Assembly: GCF_004795105.1 (NCBI RefSeq)
Contig: NZ_SSBL01000008.1
Coordinates: forward strand, 186,001 to 250,000
Reading direction: 5' to 3'
Length of the DNA stretch: 64,000 nucleotides
Source of the DNA: Streptomyces sp. A0642
Lineage (GTDB): Bacteria > Actinomycetota > Actinomycetes > Streptomycetales > Streptomycetaceae
Shown here in pieces: positions 41,512-49,466 of this stretch (its first letter is position 1; the number at the start of each line of letters is the position of its first letter). The position numbers and the translations under genes were made by a program. The notes under the pieces were generated by a model. That model was not told the DNA's origin. It was given only the letters and a program-made list of their open reading frames with translations, and ran no database searches.

Positions 41512-42024
41512 ATGACGCGAGCCGAACGCCCCATGCCGCCCCTGATGGCCGACGAGCGCACCGGTCTGGCCGCCTGGCTGGACTTCTACCGGGCCACCGT
41601 CGCCGAGAAGTGCGACGGCCTCACCGACGAACAGGTGCGCCACACCTCCGTACCGCCGTCCTCGCTGACCTTGATGGGACTCGTCCGGCACCTCACGGAG
41701 GTCGAGCGGAACTGGTTCCGCCGGGTGCTGACCGGTGAGGACGTTCCGCCCGTGTACGACGAACCGGCCGCACCCGGGGGCCACGACGGAGGGTTCGAGC
41801 TCTCCGGCGAGGAGACCTTCGCCGGCGCCCGCGCGCGCTGGCAGGAGGAGATCGCCGTGTCCCGGGCCAACTGCGCCGCGCGGTCGCTGGAGCACACCGC
41901 GCCCTTCATGGGCGGCGAGGTGAACCTGCGGTGGATCTACACCCACTTGATCGGTGAGTACGCGCGCCACAGCGGCCACGCCGACCTGCTGCGGGAGCGG
42001 ATCGACGGCAGCACCGGGGTGTGA
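41512..42024 (+). CDS. DinB/DUF664 family metal-dependent protein
   Basis: A 170-aa four-helix-bundle protein starting at ATG 41512 (ATG 41533 is also possible). Candidate metal His residues occur in LMGLVRHLTEVERNWFRR and IYTHLIGEYARHSGHADLLRE. The family includes mycothiol-dependent enzymes in actinobacteria, acting as thiol S-transferases or isomerases. The substrate here is not evident. No clear operon partner; 259 bp upstream contain no gene. Confidence 0.85.
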   Translation: MTRAERPMPPLMADERTGLAAWLDFYRATVAEKCDGLTDEQVRHTSVPPSSLTLMGLVRHLTEVERNWFRRVLTGEDVPPVYDEPAAPGGHDGGFELSGEETFAGARARWQEEIAVSRANCAARSLEHTAPFMGGEVNLRWIYTHLIGEYARHSGHADLLRERIDGSTGV

Positions 42025-42153
42025 CGGCGCCGGGCGGGCCGGGCCCGGCGTTGCGCGGGTGTGTCCACCACATGCCCCTGGCGGGTCACCCATGAGCGGT
42101 GTTTGGACGCGCCCCCCCGTCGGCGCCGGGCGGGCGGATGTCAGGATGGTTCC

Positions 42154-42651
42154 ATGACGAGCAAGGTTTACTTCGACATCACCATCAACGACGAGCCCGC
42201 CGGGCGGATCGTCTTCAATCTGTTCGACGACGTCGTTCCCAAGACCGCGGAGAACTTCCGCCAGCTGGCCACCGGCGAGCAGGGCTACGGCTACAAGGGT
42301 TCGTCCTTCCACCGCGTCATCCCCGAGTTCATGCTGCAGGGCGGTGACTTCACCCGCGGTGACGGCACCGGCGGCAAGAGCATCTACGGCGCGAAGTTCG
42401 ACGACGAGAACTTCAAGCTGGCGCACACCAAGCCCGGTCTCCTCTCCATGGCGAACAGCGGCCCGAACTCCAACGGCTCGCAGTTCTTCATCACGACCAT
42501 CGTGACGTCGTGGCTGGACGGCAAGCACGTGGTCTTCGGCGAGGTCGCCGACGAGCAGAGCATGGACCTGGTCAAGAAGATCGAGGGTCTCGGCTCGCAG
42601 AGCGGCCGCACCAAGGCGAAGGTCACCATCGCCGACTCCGGGACGCTCTGA
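42154..42651 (+). CDS. Peptidyl-prolyl cis-trans isomerase (cyclophilin)
   Basis: A 165-aa single-domain cyclophilin starting at ATG 42154. Key residues are in YKGSSFHRVIPEFMLQGGDFTRGDGTGGKSIYG (catalytic Arg of FHRV, and Q/G/D), LSMANSGPNSNGSQFFIT and WLDGKHVVFGEV. It has no signal peptide, so it acts on proteins in the cytoplasm. It is followed by an 18-bp terminator stem. Confidence 0.95.
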   Translation: MTSKVYFDITINDEPAGRIVFNLFDDVVPKTAENFRQLATGEQGYGYKGSSFHRVIPEFMLQGGDFTRGDGTGGKSIYGAKFDDENFKLAHTKPGLLSMANSGPNSNGSQFFITTIVTSWLDGKHVVFGEVADEQSMDLVKKIEGLGSQSGRTKAKVTIADSGTL

Positions 42652-42680
42652 CCCCCGCTCCCTCCGCGGAACCACTCGCC

Positions 42681-42721
42681 GGAACGCGCCGGCCGACGCT
42701 CATCGTCGGCCGGCGCGTTCC
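42681..42721 (+). terminator. Terminator of the cyclophilin gene
   Basis: An 18-bp perfect stem (GGAACGCGCCGGCCGACG and its complement) has a 5-nt CTCAT loop. Confidence 0.85.
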
Positions 42722-42762
42722 GTCGTTCCCGAGGCCTTTCCCTCACGTGCGGCGAGCGCGCC

Positions 42763-42809
42763 TGTCAACCGAAGGTTGACACCAAGGCGCTGTCAACCTA
42801 CCGTTGACA
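42763..42809 (+). promoter_or_regulatory. Twin-operator leaderless promoter of the HTH-ClpN gene
   Basis: Two 19-bp inverted repeats, TGTCAACC-GAA-GGTTGACA (42763-42781) and TGTCAACC-TAC-CGTTGACA (42791-42809), are 28 bp apart. The right arm of the first contains -35 TTGACA (42776-42781). After exactly 17 bp comes -10 TACCGT (42799-42804), inside the second. The ATG is 6 nt later, so the mRNA is probably leaderless. A bound repressor would cover both promoter boxes. Confidence 0.8.
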
Positions 42810-42810
42810 C

Positions 42811-43554
42811 ATGACGAACCCCGTAGGCATGACGCAGCCCGTCCGTCTGGACGACCTCATCGCAGCCATCAAGAAGGTCCACCCCGACGCCCTCGACCAG
42901 CTCCAGGACGCCGTGATCGCGGCGGACCACCTCGGCGACGTCGCCGACCACCTGATCGGCCACTTCGTGGACCAGGCCCGGCGCTCCGGCGCCTCGTGGA
43001 CGGAGATCGGCAAGAGCATGGGGGTGACCCGGCAGGCCGCCCAGAAGCGGTTCGTCGCCAAGGACCCCGGTGAGCTCTCCGCCCTCGACCCCAGCCAGGG
43101 CTTCAGCCGCTTCACCCCGCGCGCGAAGAACGTCGTGACGGCCGCGCAGAACGAGGCCCGCGCCGCGGGCCACGCCGAGATCGGCACCGAGCACCTCGTG
43201 CTGGGGCTGCTCACCGAGCCTGAGGCGCTCGCGGGCGCGTTCATCAAGGCTCAGGGAGTCGCCCTGGACACCGTCCGCCAGGCCGCCGAGCAGGCCCTCC
43301 CGCCGGCCACCGAGGAGCAGCTGCCCGAACTCATCCCCTACAACGCCGATGCCCGCAAGGCCCTGGAGCTCACCTTCCGGGAGGCTCTGCGGATGGGGCA
43401 CAACTACGTCGGTACCGAGCACATCCTGCTGGCCCTGCTGGAGCACGAGGACGGCGCGGGACTGCTGACCGGCCTCGGTCTCGACAAGACGACGGCGGAG
43501 ACGGCCATCACCGAGGCGCTCACGCTCATCGTCGACGCCCAGCAGAAGGACTGA
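42811..43554 (+). CDS. HTH / double Clp N-domain protein
   Basis: A 247-aa protein starting at ATG 42811. Residues about 20-85 contain a helix-turn-helix (SGASWTEIGKSMGVTRQAAQKRF). Residues about 100-245 are two Clp repeat (N-domain) units (RFTPRAKNVVTAAQNEARAAGHAEIGTEHLVLGLL and ARKALELTFREALRMGHNYVGTEHILLALL), the adaptor/substrate-binding part of ClpC/ClpB, without any AAA+ ATPase. I infer a DNA-binding regulator whose stability or activity is coupled to Clp partners or damaged protein. The twin operators overlapping its own promoter suggest autoregulation. Confidence 0.88.
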   Translation: MTNPVGMTQPVRLDDLIAAIKKVHPDALDQLQDAVIAADHLGDVADHLIGHFVDQARRSGASWTEIGKSMGVTRQAAQKRFVAKDPGELSALDPSQGFSRFTPRAKNVVTAAQNEARAAGHAEIGTEHLVLGLLTEPEALAGAFIKAQGVALDTVRQAAEQALPPATEEQLPELIPYNADARKALELTFREALRMGHNYVGTEHILLALLEHEDGAGLLTGLGLDKTTAETAITEALTLIVDAQQKD

Positions 43555-43750
43555 CCGGCCCCGGCCCATGAGTTCGAGAGGACGACCGCCCCGCCGGCCT
43601 CGCACGGCTACCGGCCGTGCGGCGGAACCGGCAGGCCCGAGGACGTGTCGCGGACCGCCTGCCCCGTAGGGGGCTCTACGTTCTCGGAAGCGGTACGAGG
43701 GACGCGAAGCGCCCCGTCCGAACGGTCCTTCCCCTCCCCCGGAGAGCGCC

Positions 43751-45991
43751 ATGGCCCCGCCCAGCGGCAGCAGCACGCACGCACCGGCACACTCCCGCAG
43801 GGGCCGGCTGCTGCGGCTGGGCGAGTGGTGCGCACGCCACTTCGTCGTGGTGATCGTGCTGTGGGTGGTCGCCCTCGGCGGGTTGCACGCCCTCGCGAGC
43901 GCGTTCGGGGGGACGTACTCCGACGACTTCAGCCTGCCCGGCACCCAGTCGAACACCGGTGCCGAGCTGCTGAAGGCACACGATCCGGCGGCGGGCGGCA
44001 CCGGGGCGCAGGTCGTCCTGCACGACGCGCAGAAGCCCCTGACCGACGTACAGAGCCAGGTCGACCAGGTGGTGGCGAGCCTTCGGAAGCTGCCGCACGT
44101 TCTGTCCGCCCAGAACCCGCTGCCCTCGTCCTCGTCCTCGCCGTCCGCCTCCCTGTCCAAGGACGGGAAGACCGGGTACATCACCGTGCGCTTCGACGTG
44201 AACCCGACCTCGCTGGACGACTCCTACCTCGACCAGGTCGACGCAGCGGTGAAGCCGTTGCGTTCCGCCGGCGTGCAGGTGGAGTACGGCGGTCCGCTGG
44301 GCGAGCTCGCCAGGCCGGAGACCAAGGACCTGACCAGCGAGGCCGTCGGTTTCGCCGTAGCCGTGGTCGTGCTGCTCATCGGGTTCGGCAGCATCATCGC
44401 CGCCGGCGTCCCCCTGCTGACCGCCCTGATCAGCGTGATCGTCGGGCTGAGCTGTCTGTCGCTGGTGGCCGCGGCCACGACCTTCGCGAGCGTCTCGCCC
44501 ACGCTCGCCACCATGATCGGGCTCGGCGTCGGGATCGACTACGCGCTCTTCCTGATCACCCGCCACCGTCAGCTCGTCATGGACGGAGCCGATCCGGTCC
44601 CGGCCGCCGGCCGGGCGGTGGCCACCAGCGGACGCGCGGTCCTGGTCTCCGGCTGCACCGTCATCGTCGCGCTGGCCGGTCTGTACGTGTCCCGGGTGAC
44701 CTTCATCGGCAAACTGGGCGCCGCGGCCGCCGTCACCGTGATCACCGCGGTCATCGGCGCGGTCACCCTGGTCCCGGCCCTGCTCGGTCTCATCGGCAGG
44801 CGGATCGACCGGTACCGGGTGCGGCCGCCGGTCGCTGAGGGCGGATCCGGATCCGGCGGGGCGGCAGCGGGCGGCTGGCACCGCTACGCCCGGCAGGTGG
44901 AGCGGCGGCCCTGGGGGTTCCTGCTCGCCGGGCTGGTCGTGGTGGGGGTCCTCGCGATCCCGCTGTTCTCCATCCGTCTGGGACACATCGACGACGGAGC
45001 CGATCCGACGAGCTTCACCGACCGGCGCGCGTTCGACCTGATCTCCAAGGGTTTCGGGCCGGGCGCGAACGGTCCGTTCACCCTGGTCGTCGATCAGCGG
45101 TCGGTACCCGGGGCGGACCGTTCGGCGCTGGCGAGCAACCTCCAGAAGGCACTCACGGACGTTCCCGGAGCGGCCAGTGTGGGACCGCTGCAGGCGACGG
45201 ACGACGGCGCGCTCCTCGTCGGCACCGCGCTGTCGAAGGAAGCTCCGCAGGACGCCGGCACCACCACCCTGTTCAACCGCCTCAAGGACGACGCCCTGCC
45301 GCAGGGAGTGTCGGGCACCGGCGCCTCCGCCTACGTGACCGGCACGACCGCCGCCCAGGAGGACTTCCTGGAGATCATCGCCCGCAGACTCCCCCTGATC
45401 ATCGCCGTCGTGGTCGGCCTCGCCTTCCTGATCATCCTCACCGTGTTCCGCGGGGTCCTCGTCGCGGTCAAGGCAGCGGTCCTCAACCTCCTCTCGATCG
45501 CGGCCTCGTACGGGGTGGTGGTGGCGGTCTTCCAGTGGGGCTGGGGCGGGCCGGCCCTCGGGGTGTCCGGGACCGTGCCCATCGAGAGCTACGTGCCGAT
45601 GATGATGTTCGCCATCGTCTTCGGCCTGAGCATGGACTACGAGGTGTTCCTGATCGCCCGGGTGCACGAGGCCTGGACGCGGACCCGGGACAGCAAGGGC
45701 GCCGTGGCACACGGACTGGAGATCACCGCCCGGGTCATCACCTGCGCCGCGCTCATCATGGTCAGCGTCTTCGCCGCCTTCGTCATCAGCGACGACATCG
45801 TGGTCAAGATGCTCGGGCTGGGGCTGGCGGTCAGCGTGCTCGTCGACGCCACGATCGTCCGGCTGCTGCTGGTCCCCGCGGTGATGACACTGCTGGGCCG
45901 GAGCGCCTGGTGGATGCCCCGGTGGCTGGACCGGGTGCTGCCCCGCATCGACACCGAGGGCCGGGCGGCTCCGCCCCCGCAGGCCCCGTGA
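43751..45991 (+). CDS. MMPL family (RND-type) membrane transporter
   Basis: A 746-aa protein with about 12 membrane helices in two repeats, each with a large extracytoplasmic loop. MMPL hallmarks are GLGVGIDYALFLITRHR in the first half and FGLSMDYEVFLIARVHEAW in the second; the helix-4 and helix-10 Asp-Tyr pairs mediate proton coupling. Members export lipids or hydrophobic compounds. ATG 43751 has GGAGAG close upstream. The 196 bp before it hold no gene. The substrate is unknown. Confidence 0.93.
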   Translation: MAPPSGSSTHAPAHSRRGRLLRLGEWCARHFVVVIVLWVVALGGLHALASAFGGTYSDDFSLPGTQSNTGAELLKAHDPAAGGTGAQVVLHDAQKPLTDVQSQVDQVVASLRKLPHVLSAQNPLPSSSSSPSASLSKDGKTGYITVRFDVNPTSLDDSYLDQVDAAVKPLRSAGVQVEYGGPLGELARPETKDLTSEAVGFAVAVVVLLIGFGSIIAAGVPLLTALISVIVGLSCLSLVAAATTFASVSPTLATMIGLGVGIDYALFLITRHRQLVMDGADPVPAAGRAVATSGRAVLVSGCTVIVALAGLYVSRVTFIGKLGAAAAVTVITAVIGAVTLVPALLGLIGRRIDRYRVRPPVAEGGSGSGGAAAGGWHRYARQVERRPWGFLLAGLVVVGVLAIPLFSIRLGHIDDGADPTSFTDRRAFDLISKGFGPGANGPFTLVVDQRSVPGADRSALASNLQKALTDVPGAASVGPLQATDDGALLVGTALSKEAPQDAGTTTLFNRLKDDALPQGVSGTGASAYVTGTTAAQEDFLEIIARRLPLIIAVVVGLAFLIILTVFRGVLVAVKAAVLNLLSIAASYGVVVAVFQWGWGGPALGVSGTVPIESYVPMMMFAIVFGLSMDYEVFLIARVHEAWTRTRDSKGAVAHGLEITARVITCAALIMVSVFAAFVISDDIVVKMLGLGLAVSVLVDATIVRLLLVPAVMTLLGRSAWWMPRWLDRVLPRIDTEGRAAPPPQAP

Positions 45992-46020
45992 CCCCTGCCC
46001 GCCCTGTGCGGACGGGCCGC

Positions 46021-47172
46021 TCACAGCGACGCGTACACCGCGTCGACCAGGGCCGTCTTGCGCGGGTCGTTCGCGATGTGCGGGCCCATCCGGTTCATGA
46101 CGTAGCCCAGGGCGACGCCGTTCTCCGGGTCCGCCAGGCCGCAGGAGCCGCCCGCGCCGTCGTGGCCGAAGGCCCGCGGGTTGGGTCCGTAACTGGCGTC
46201 GGGGCCGCTCAGCCACAGGCCGAGCGCGATCTCCGTCTCATGGGTGAAGCCCGCGCCCAGAACGAGGTCGCGGCAGCTGCCCTGGCCCTCGCGAACGCGT
46301 TCGGCGGACTCCTCGGACAGGATCCGCAGTCCGCCCGAGCTGCCGCGTCCCGCGAAGATGCCGTACAGCGCGGCGACCGCGCGGGCGGTGCCGTGGCCGT
46401 TGGCGGCGGGGATCTCGGCTTCCCGCCACTCCGGGGTGTTGGCGGCGGCTGCTCCCGTGGGCGGATTGAGCAGCGAGGCGAGGGCGACCGGCTCAAGCTG
46501 CGCGAAGAGGGCCGCCTGCCGGGTCCGGTCCGCCTTGGGGACGACGAGCTCGGCGGCGCGCCCGGCCTCCTTCTCCGGAAGGCCGACGGTGAAGTCGATG
46601 GCGAGCGGGCCGGTCACCTCCTGCCGCAGGAACTCCCCCGGCAGCAGTCCGCTGATCCGCCGGATCACCTCGCCGACCAGGAACCCGTACGTCAGGGCGT
46701 GGTAGCCGGAGCGGGTGCCGGGCTCCCACCACGGTGCGGTCGCCGCGAGCCGGGCGGTCGTCAGTTCCCAGTCGTACAGCTCCGCCAGGCTGTGCGGCTC
46801 ACGGAGGCCCGCGAGGCCGGCGCGGTGGGAGAGCAGGTGCCGTACGAGAACGGCCTCCTTGCCCGCTGCGGCGAATTCCGGCCAGTACGTGGCGACCGGG
46901 GCGTCGAGGTCCAGCAGGCCGCGGTCGGCGAGGATGTGCGCGCAGAGCGCGACCGGCCCCTTGCCGGTGGACCAGACGTTGACCAGGGTGTCCTGTTCCC
47001 ACGGGCGGGTGCGGGCGCCGTCCGCCCAGCCTCCCCAGAGGTCGGCGACGGGCCGGCCCTCGACCAGGACGGTGACGGCCGCGCCCAGCTCGTCCCGCTC
47101 GCGGAAATTCGCCTCGAACGCGCCGCGCACCGCGGCGAACCGTTCGTCGCAGTGGCCGTGGATCTGGGGCAC
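46021..47172 (-). CDS. Beta-lactamase-fold serine hydrolase (EstB-like)
   Basis: A 383-aa class C beta-lactamase-like protein. The catalytic SxxK is STGK in NVWSTGKGPVALCAH, followed by LLSHRAGL and the Tyr block SGYHALTYGFLVGEVIRR (in place of YxN). There is no signal peptide, so it is likely a cytoplasmic esterase or amidase and not a resistance enzyme. A TetR-type operator overlaps its promoter region (47226-47237), but no tetR gene is adjacent. Confidence 0.88.
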   Translation of the reverse strand: MPQIHGHCDERFAAVRGAFEANFRERDELGAAVTVLVEGRPVADLWGGWADGARTRPWEQDTLVNVWSTGKGPVALCAHILADRGLLDLDAPVATYWPEFAAAGKEAVLVRHLLSHRAGLAGLREPHSLAELYDWELTTARLAATAPWWEPGTRSGYHALTYGFLVGEVIRRISGLLPGEFLRQEVTGPLAIDFTVGLPEKEAGRAAELVVPKADRTRQAALFAQLEPVALASLLNPPTGAAAANTPEWREAEIPAANGHGTARAVAALYGIFAGRGSSGGLRILSEESAERVREGQGSCRDLVLGAGFTHETEIALGLWLSGPDASYGPNPRAFGHDGAGGSCGLADPENGVALGYVMNRMGPHIANDPRKTALVDAVYASL

Positions 47173-47225
47173 GGGGCCTCCCTCGCCTGGGACATGCCTG
47201 GTCGGACTCGATCCCGGCCAACATA

Positions 47226-47237
47226 CCGACTGGTCGG
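47226..47237 (-). promoter_or_regulatory. TetR-type operator candidate upstream of the serine hydrolase
   Basis: CCGAC-TG-GTCGG lies in the context ATACCGACTGGTCGGA, next to the minus-strand -10 candidate TATGTT. ACCGACTGGTCGGT-like palindromes are bound by several actinobacterial TetR proteins. It is about 55 bp upstream of the start codon. Confidence 0.55.
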
Positions 47238-47289
47238 ACTGGCGGGAAGGGGCGGCACGCCCTCAACCTCGGGCGGGTGGCGGTCCCGG

Positions 47290-47865
47290 TCAGCGGGCCC
47301 CGGTTTCCAGGCGGAGGCTCCATCGGTGCGGCAGACCGGTGAGCGTGATGGTGGAGAGCGGGCGGACGTCGACGTTCCAGTACGTCGGCGGCGGGGCTCT
47401 CAGCGCGTAGACGAGGGCCGCCCGGACGACGGCGGGCTCGGCGACGGCGACGATGGAGCCGTCGCAGGCGGGACGGGTGTCGAGCCAGTTGCCGATCCGG
47501 GAGATGAACGCGAGCAGGGACTCGCCGCCGTGGGGGGCGGAGCGCGGGTCCGCCAGCCAGGCGTCCACGGCGGCCGGTTCGCGCGCGGTGACGTCGGACA
47601 GCGTACGGCCGCGCCAGCGCCCCATGTCGCAGTCACGCAGGGCGGGCTGGACCATGGGCGCGAAGCCGAGCGCCTCCCCGGTGGCGCGGCTGCGGGGGGT
47701 CGGCGAACAGTAGCGCAGCTCGGCCGCGCCCAGGGGTGCCAGGGCCGGAGCGGCGAACCGCAGCTCGTGCCAGCCGGCCTCGTCGAGCGGCCGGTCGTCG
47801 TCGAAGCGTTCGCCGAGCAGGAAGGAACTGCGCGCGGCGGCGACGAGCGAGACCCGAACACTCAT
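47290..47865 (-). CDS. Histidine-phosphatase-like protein, catalytic residues replaced
   Basis: A 191-aa protein starting at ATG 47865. The fold of the histidine phosphatase (phosphoglycerate mutase-like) superfamily is suggested by ELRYCSPTPRSRATGEALG, LRDCDMGRWRGRTLSDV and SAPHGGESLLAFISRIGNWLD. The N-terminal RHG motif is replaced by AAARSS (VSLVAAARSSFLL). The second histidine motif is replaced by VAVAEPAVVRA. Both catalytic histidines thus seem missing, although the HGGES segment remains. I infer a non-phosphatase or binding role. In other Streptomyces, similar proteins sit near cobalt transporter genes, which are not visible here. Confidence 0.75.
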   Translation of the reverse strand: MSVRVSLVAAARSSFLLGERFDDDRPLDEAGWHELRFAAPALAPLGAAELRYCSPTPRSRATGEALGFAPMVQPALRDCDMGRWRGRTLSDVTAREPAAVDAWLADPRSAPHGGESLLAFISRIGNWLDTRPACDGSIVAVAEPAVVRAALVYALRAPPPTYWNVDVRPLSTITLTGLPHRWSLRLETGAR

Positions 47866-47956
47866 GGGCGCGATCGTGGAGCCGTTCGACACGCGGGTCA
47901 AGGGTGCCGCCGCAAAATGCCGCACCCGGTGAGTCTTGTTCCCCCCGGCGTCTCGG

Positions 47957-49426
47957 TCAGGGCCGGACCCTGTCGGCCGGGCGGTCGAGCACGCCCTCCC
48001 ACGCGGTGCACAGCCGGCGCACCCCCTCGGCGATCTCCGCCGGCCCCGCGGCGGCGACGAAGCTCAGCCTGACGTGCGCGGACGGGGGTTCGGCGCTGAA
48101 GTAGGGACGCCCGGGCGCGATCGCGACACCGGCGCGCAGGGCGGAGGCGACCATGGCCGCCTCGTCCGCCCCGGCACCGGAATCGGGCAGCCGCAGCCAG
48201 AGGTAGCCACCGCCCGCCGGGATGTGCGTCAGCGCGAGGCCGGGCAGTTCCCGGTGCAGCGCGGTGACCATGGCGGTGCGGCGGCTGCGCAGCTCCGCCG
48301 AGACGGAGCGCAGATGGCGCCCCCAGGCGGGAGAGCCCACGAGTTCCAGCGCGGCTTCCTGGAGCGGCCGGGGGACGAAGAAGCTGTCGACGACCTGGAT
48401 GGCCCGCAGCCGTTCCAGGACCGGCCCCCGGGCCGCGAGGGCGCCCACCCGGAAGCTGGGCGAGGTCGCCTTGGTCAGCGAACAGACATGGACGACGACT
48501 CCGTCGGGATCGTCGGCGGCCAGCGACGCGGGGAGCGGGCCGGCGTCGTCGTGGACGAGGTTGCGGGCGAAGTCGTCCTCGACGACGAACGCTCCCGCCT
48601 CCCGGGCGATCCGGACGACTTCGGCACGCCGGCCGTCGGCGAGGACCGTGCCCGTCGGGTTCTGGAAGAGCGGCTGGCACACCAGGACGCGGGCGCCGGT
48701 GGCGCGGAAGGCGGCGGCCAGCAGTTCGGGCCGCACCCCGTCGGCGTCCACGGGCACGGGCACGGGCCGCAGACCGGCCGCCCGCGCGGCCGCCAGCATC
48801 CCGGGATAGGTGGGTGATTCGACGAGGACGGGCGCCCCGGGCTGGGCCAGTGCGCGCAGCGCGGTGGCCAGGGCGCTCTGGCCCCCCGCGGTGATCAGCA
48901 CATCGGCGGCGGTGAGGGCCGGTCCGATCTGCTGGGCGAACCAGGCGCGCAGTTCGGTGAGCCCGTCGGTGGGCGGCCGGCTCCAGGCGCCGGGGCGGCG
49001 GCCGGCCCGGGCGAGAGCCGATGCCATGGCCCGCTCCGGCTGGAGCGAGCTGTGCAGATAGCCGCCGTTGAACTCGACGACCCCGGTGGGCGGGGGCGTC
49101 AGGGTGACCAGCAGGCCGGACGCGTCGACCGCCCGGGGCACCACTTCGGCGCCGCCGTCGCCGTTGAGCGACACCTCCTGCCAGGAGGTGTCGGCGGGCG
49201 GCCGCGCCTGCGCACGCGGTTGCGCCCGGAACGCGCCGGAGCCGGGGCGGGTGACGACGAGCCCCTCCGCCGCGAGCTGCGCGACGGCCCGCGAGACGGT
49301 GACGGGACTGGCTCTGAACCGTTCGACGAGGGAACGACTGGAGGGGAGCTTCTCACCCGGTGAGTAGCGGTTCACCTCTCCCCGGAGGACTTCAGCCAGC
49401 TCGGCGACACTGCTACGCTCTTGCAT
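47957..49426 (-). CDS. MocR-type GntR regulator with aminotransferase domain
   Basis: A 489-aa protein. The N-terminal winged-HTH of GntR type (EVNRYSPGEKLPSSRSLVERFRASPVTVSRAVAQLAAEGLVVTRPGSGAF) joins a fold-type-I PLP domain (PTDGLTELRAWF, ITAGGQSALATALRALA, ESPTYPGMLAAARAAG, VCQPLFQNPTG, VEDDFARNL). The PLP lysine is in HVCSLTKATSPSFRVG. MocR proteins sense PLP or amino-acid derivatives and usually control the divergent gene, here an EamA exporter. Its ATG (49426) overlaps the divergent ATG (49425). Confidence 0.93.
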   Translation of the reverse strand: MQERSSVAELAEVLRGEVNRYSPGEKLPSSRSLVERFRASPVTVSRAVAQLAAEGLVVTRPGSGAFRAQPRAQARPPADTSWQEVSLNGDGGAEVVPRAVDASGLLVTLTPPPTGVVEFNGGYLHSSLQPERAMASALARAGRRPGAWSRPPTDGLTELRAWFAQQIGPALTAADVLITAGGQSALATALRALAQPGAPVLVESPTYPGMLAAARAAGLRPVPVPVDADGVRPELLAAAFRATGARVLVCQPLFQNPTGTVLADGRRAEVVRIAREAGAFVVEDDFARNLVHDDAGPLPASLAADDPDGVVVHVCSLTKATSPSFRVGALAARGPVLERLRAIQVVDSFFVPRPLQEAALELVGSPAWGRHLRSVSAELRSRRTAMVTALHRELPGLALTHIPAGGGYLWLRLPDSGAGADEAAMVASALRAGVAIAPGRPYFSAEPPSAHVRLSFVAAAGPAEIAEGVRRLCTAWEGVLDRPADRVRP

Positions 49427-49466
49427 GACAGCAAAAGATAGCGCTACTGCGAGTCTCCCGATAGCG
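49408..49466. promoter_or_regulatory. Divergent promoters and MocR direct-repeat candidate
   Basis: On the plus strand, -10 TACGCT lies just before ATG 49425. A -35-like TTCAGC is 17 bp further upstream, inside the MocR coding sequence. For the MocR gene, TATCTT lies 8 nt before its ATG, inside the EamA coding sequence. Two direct repeats GATAGCG (49437-49443, 49460-49466) 23 bp apart resemble MocR-type sites. Both mRNAs are probably leaderless. Confidence 0.5.

Noticed and set aside
46021..47172. Serine hydrolase as a secreted beta-lactamase
   Set aside because: It has no signal peptide and has YHA in place of the usual YxN motif, so an intracellular esterase is more likely.
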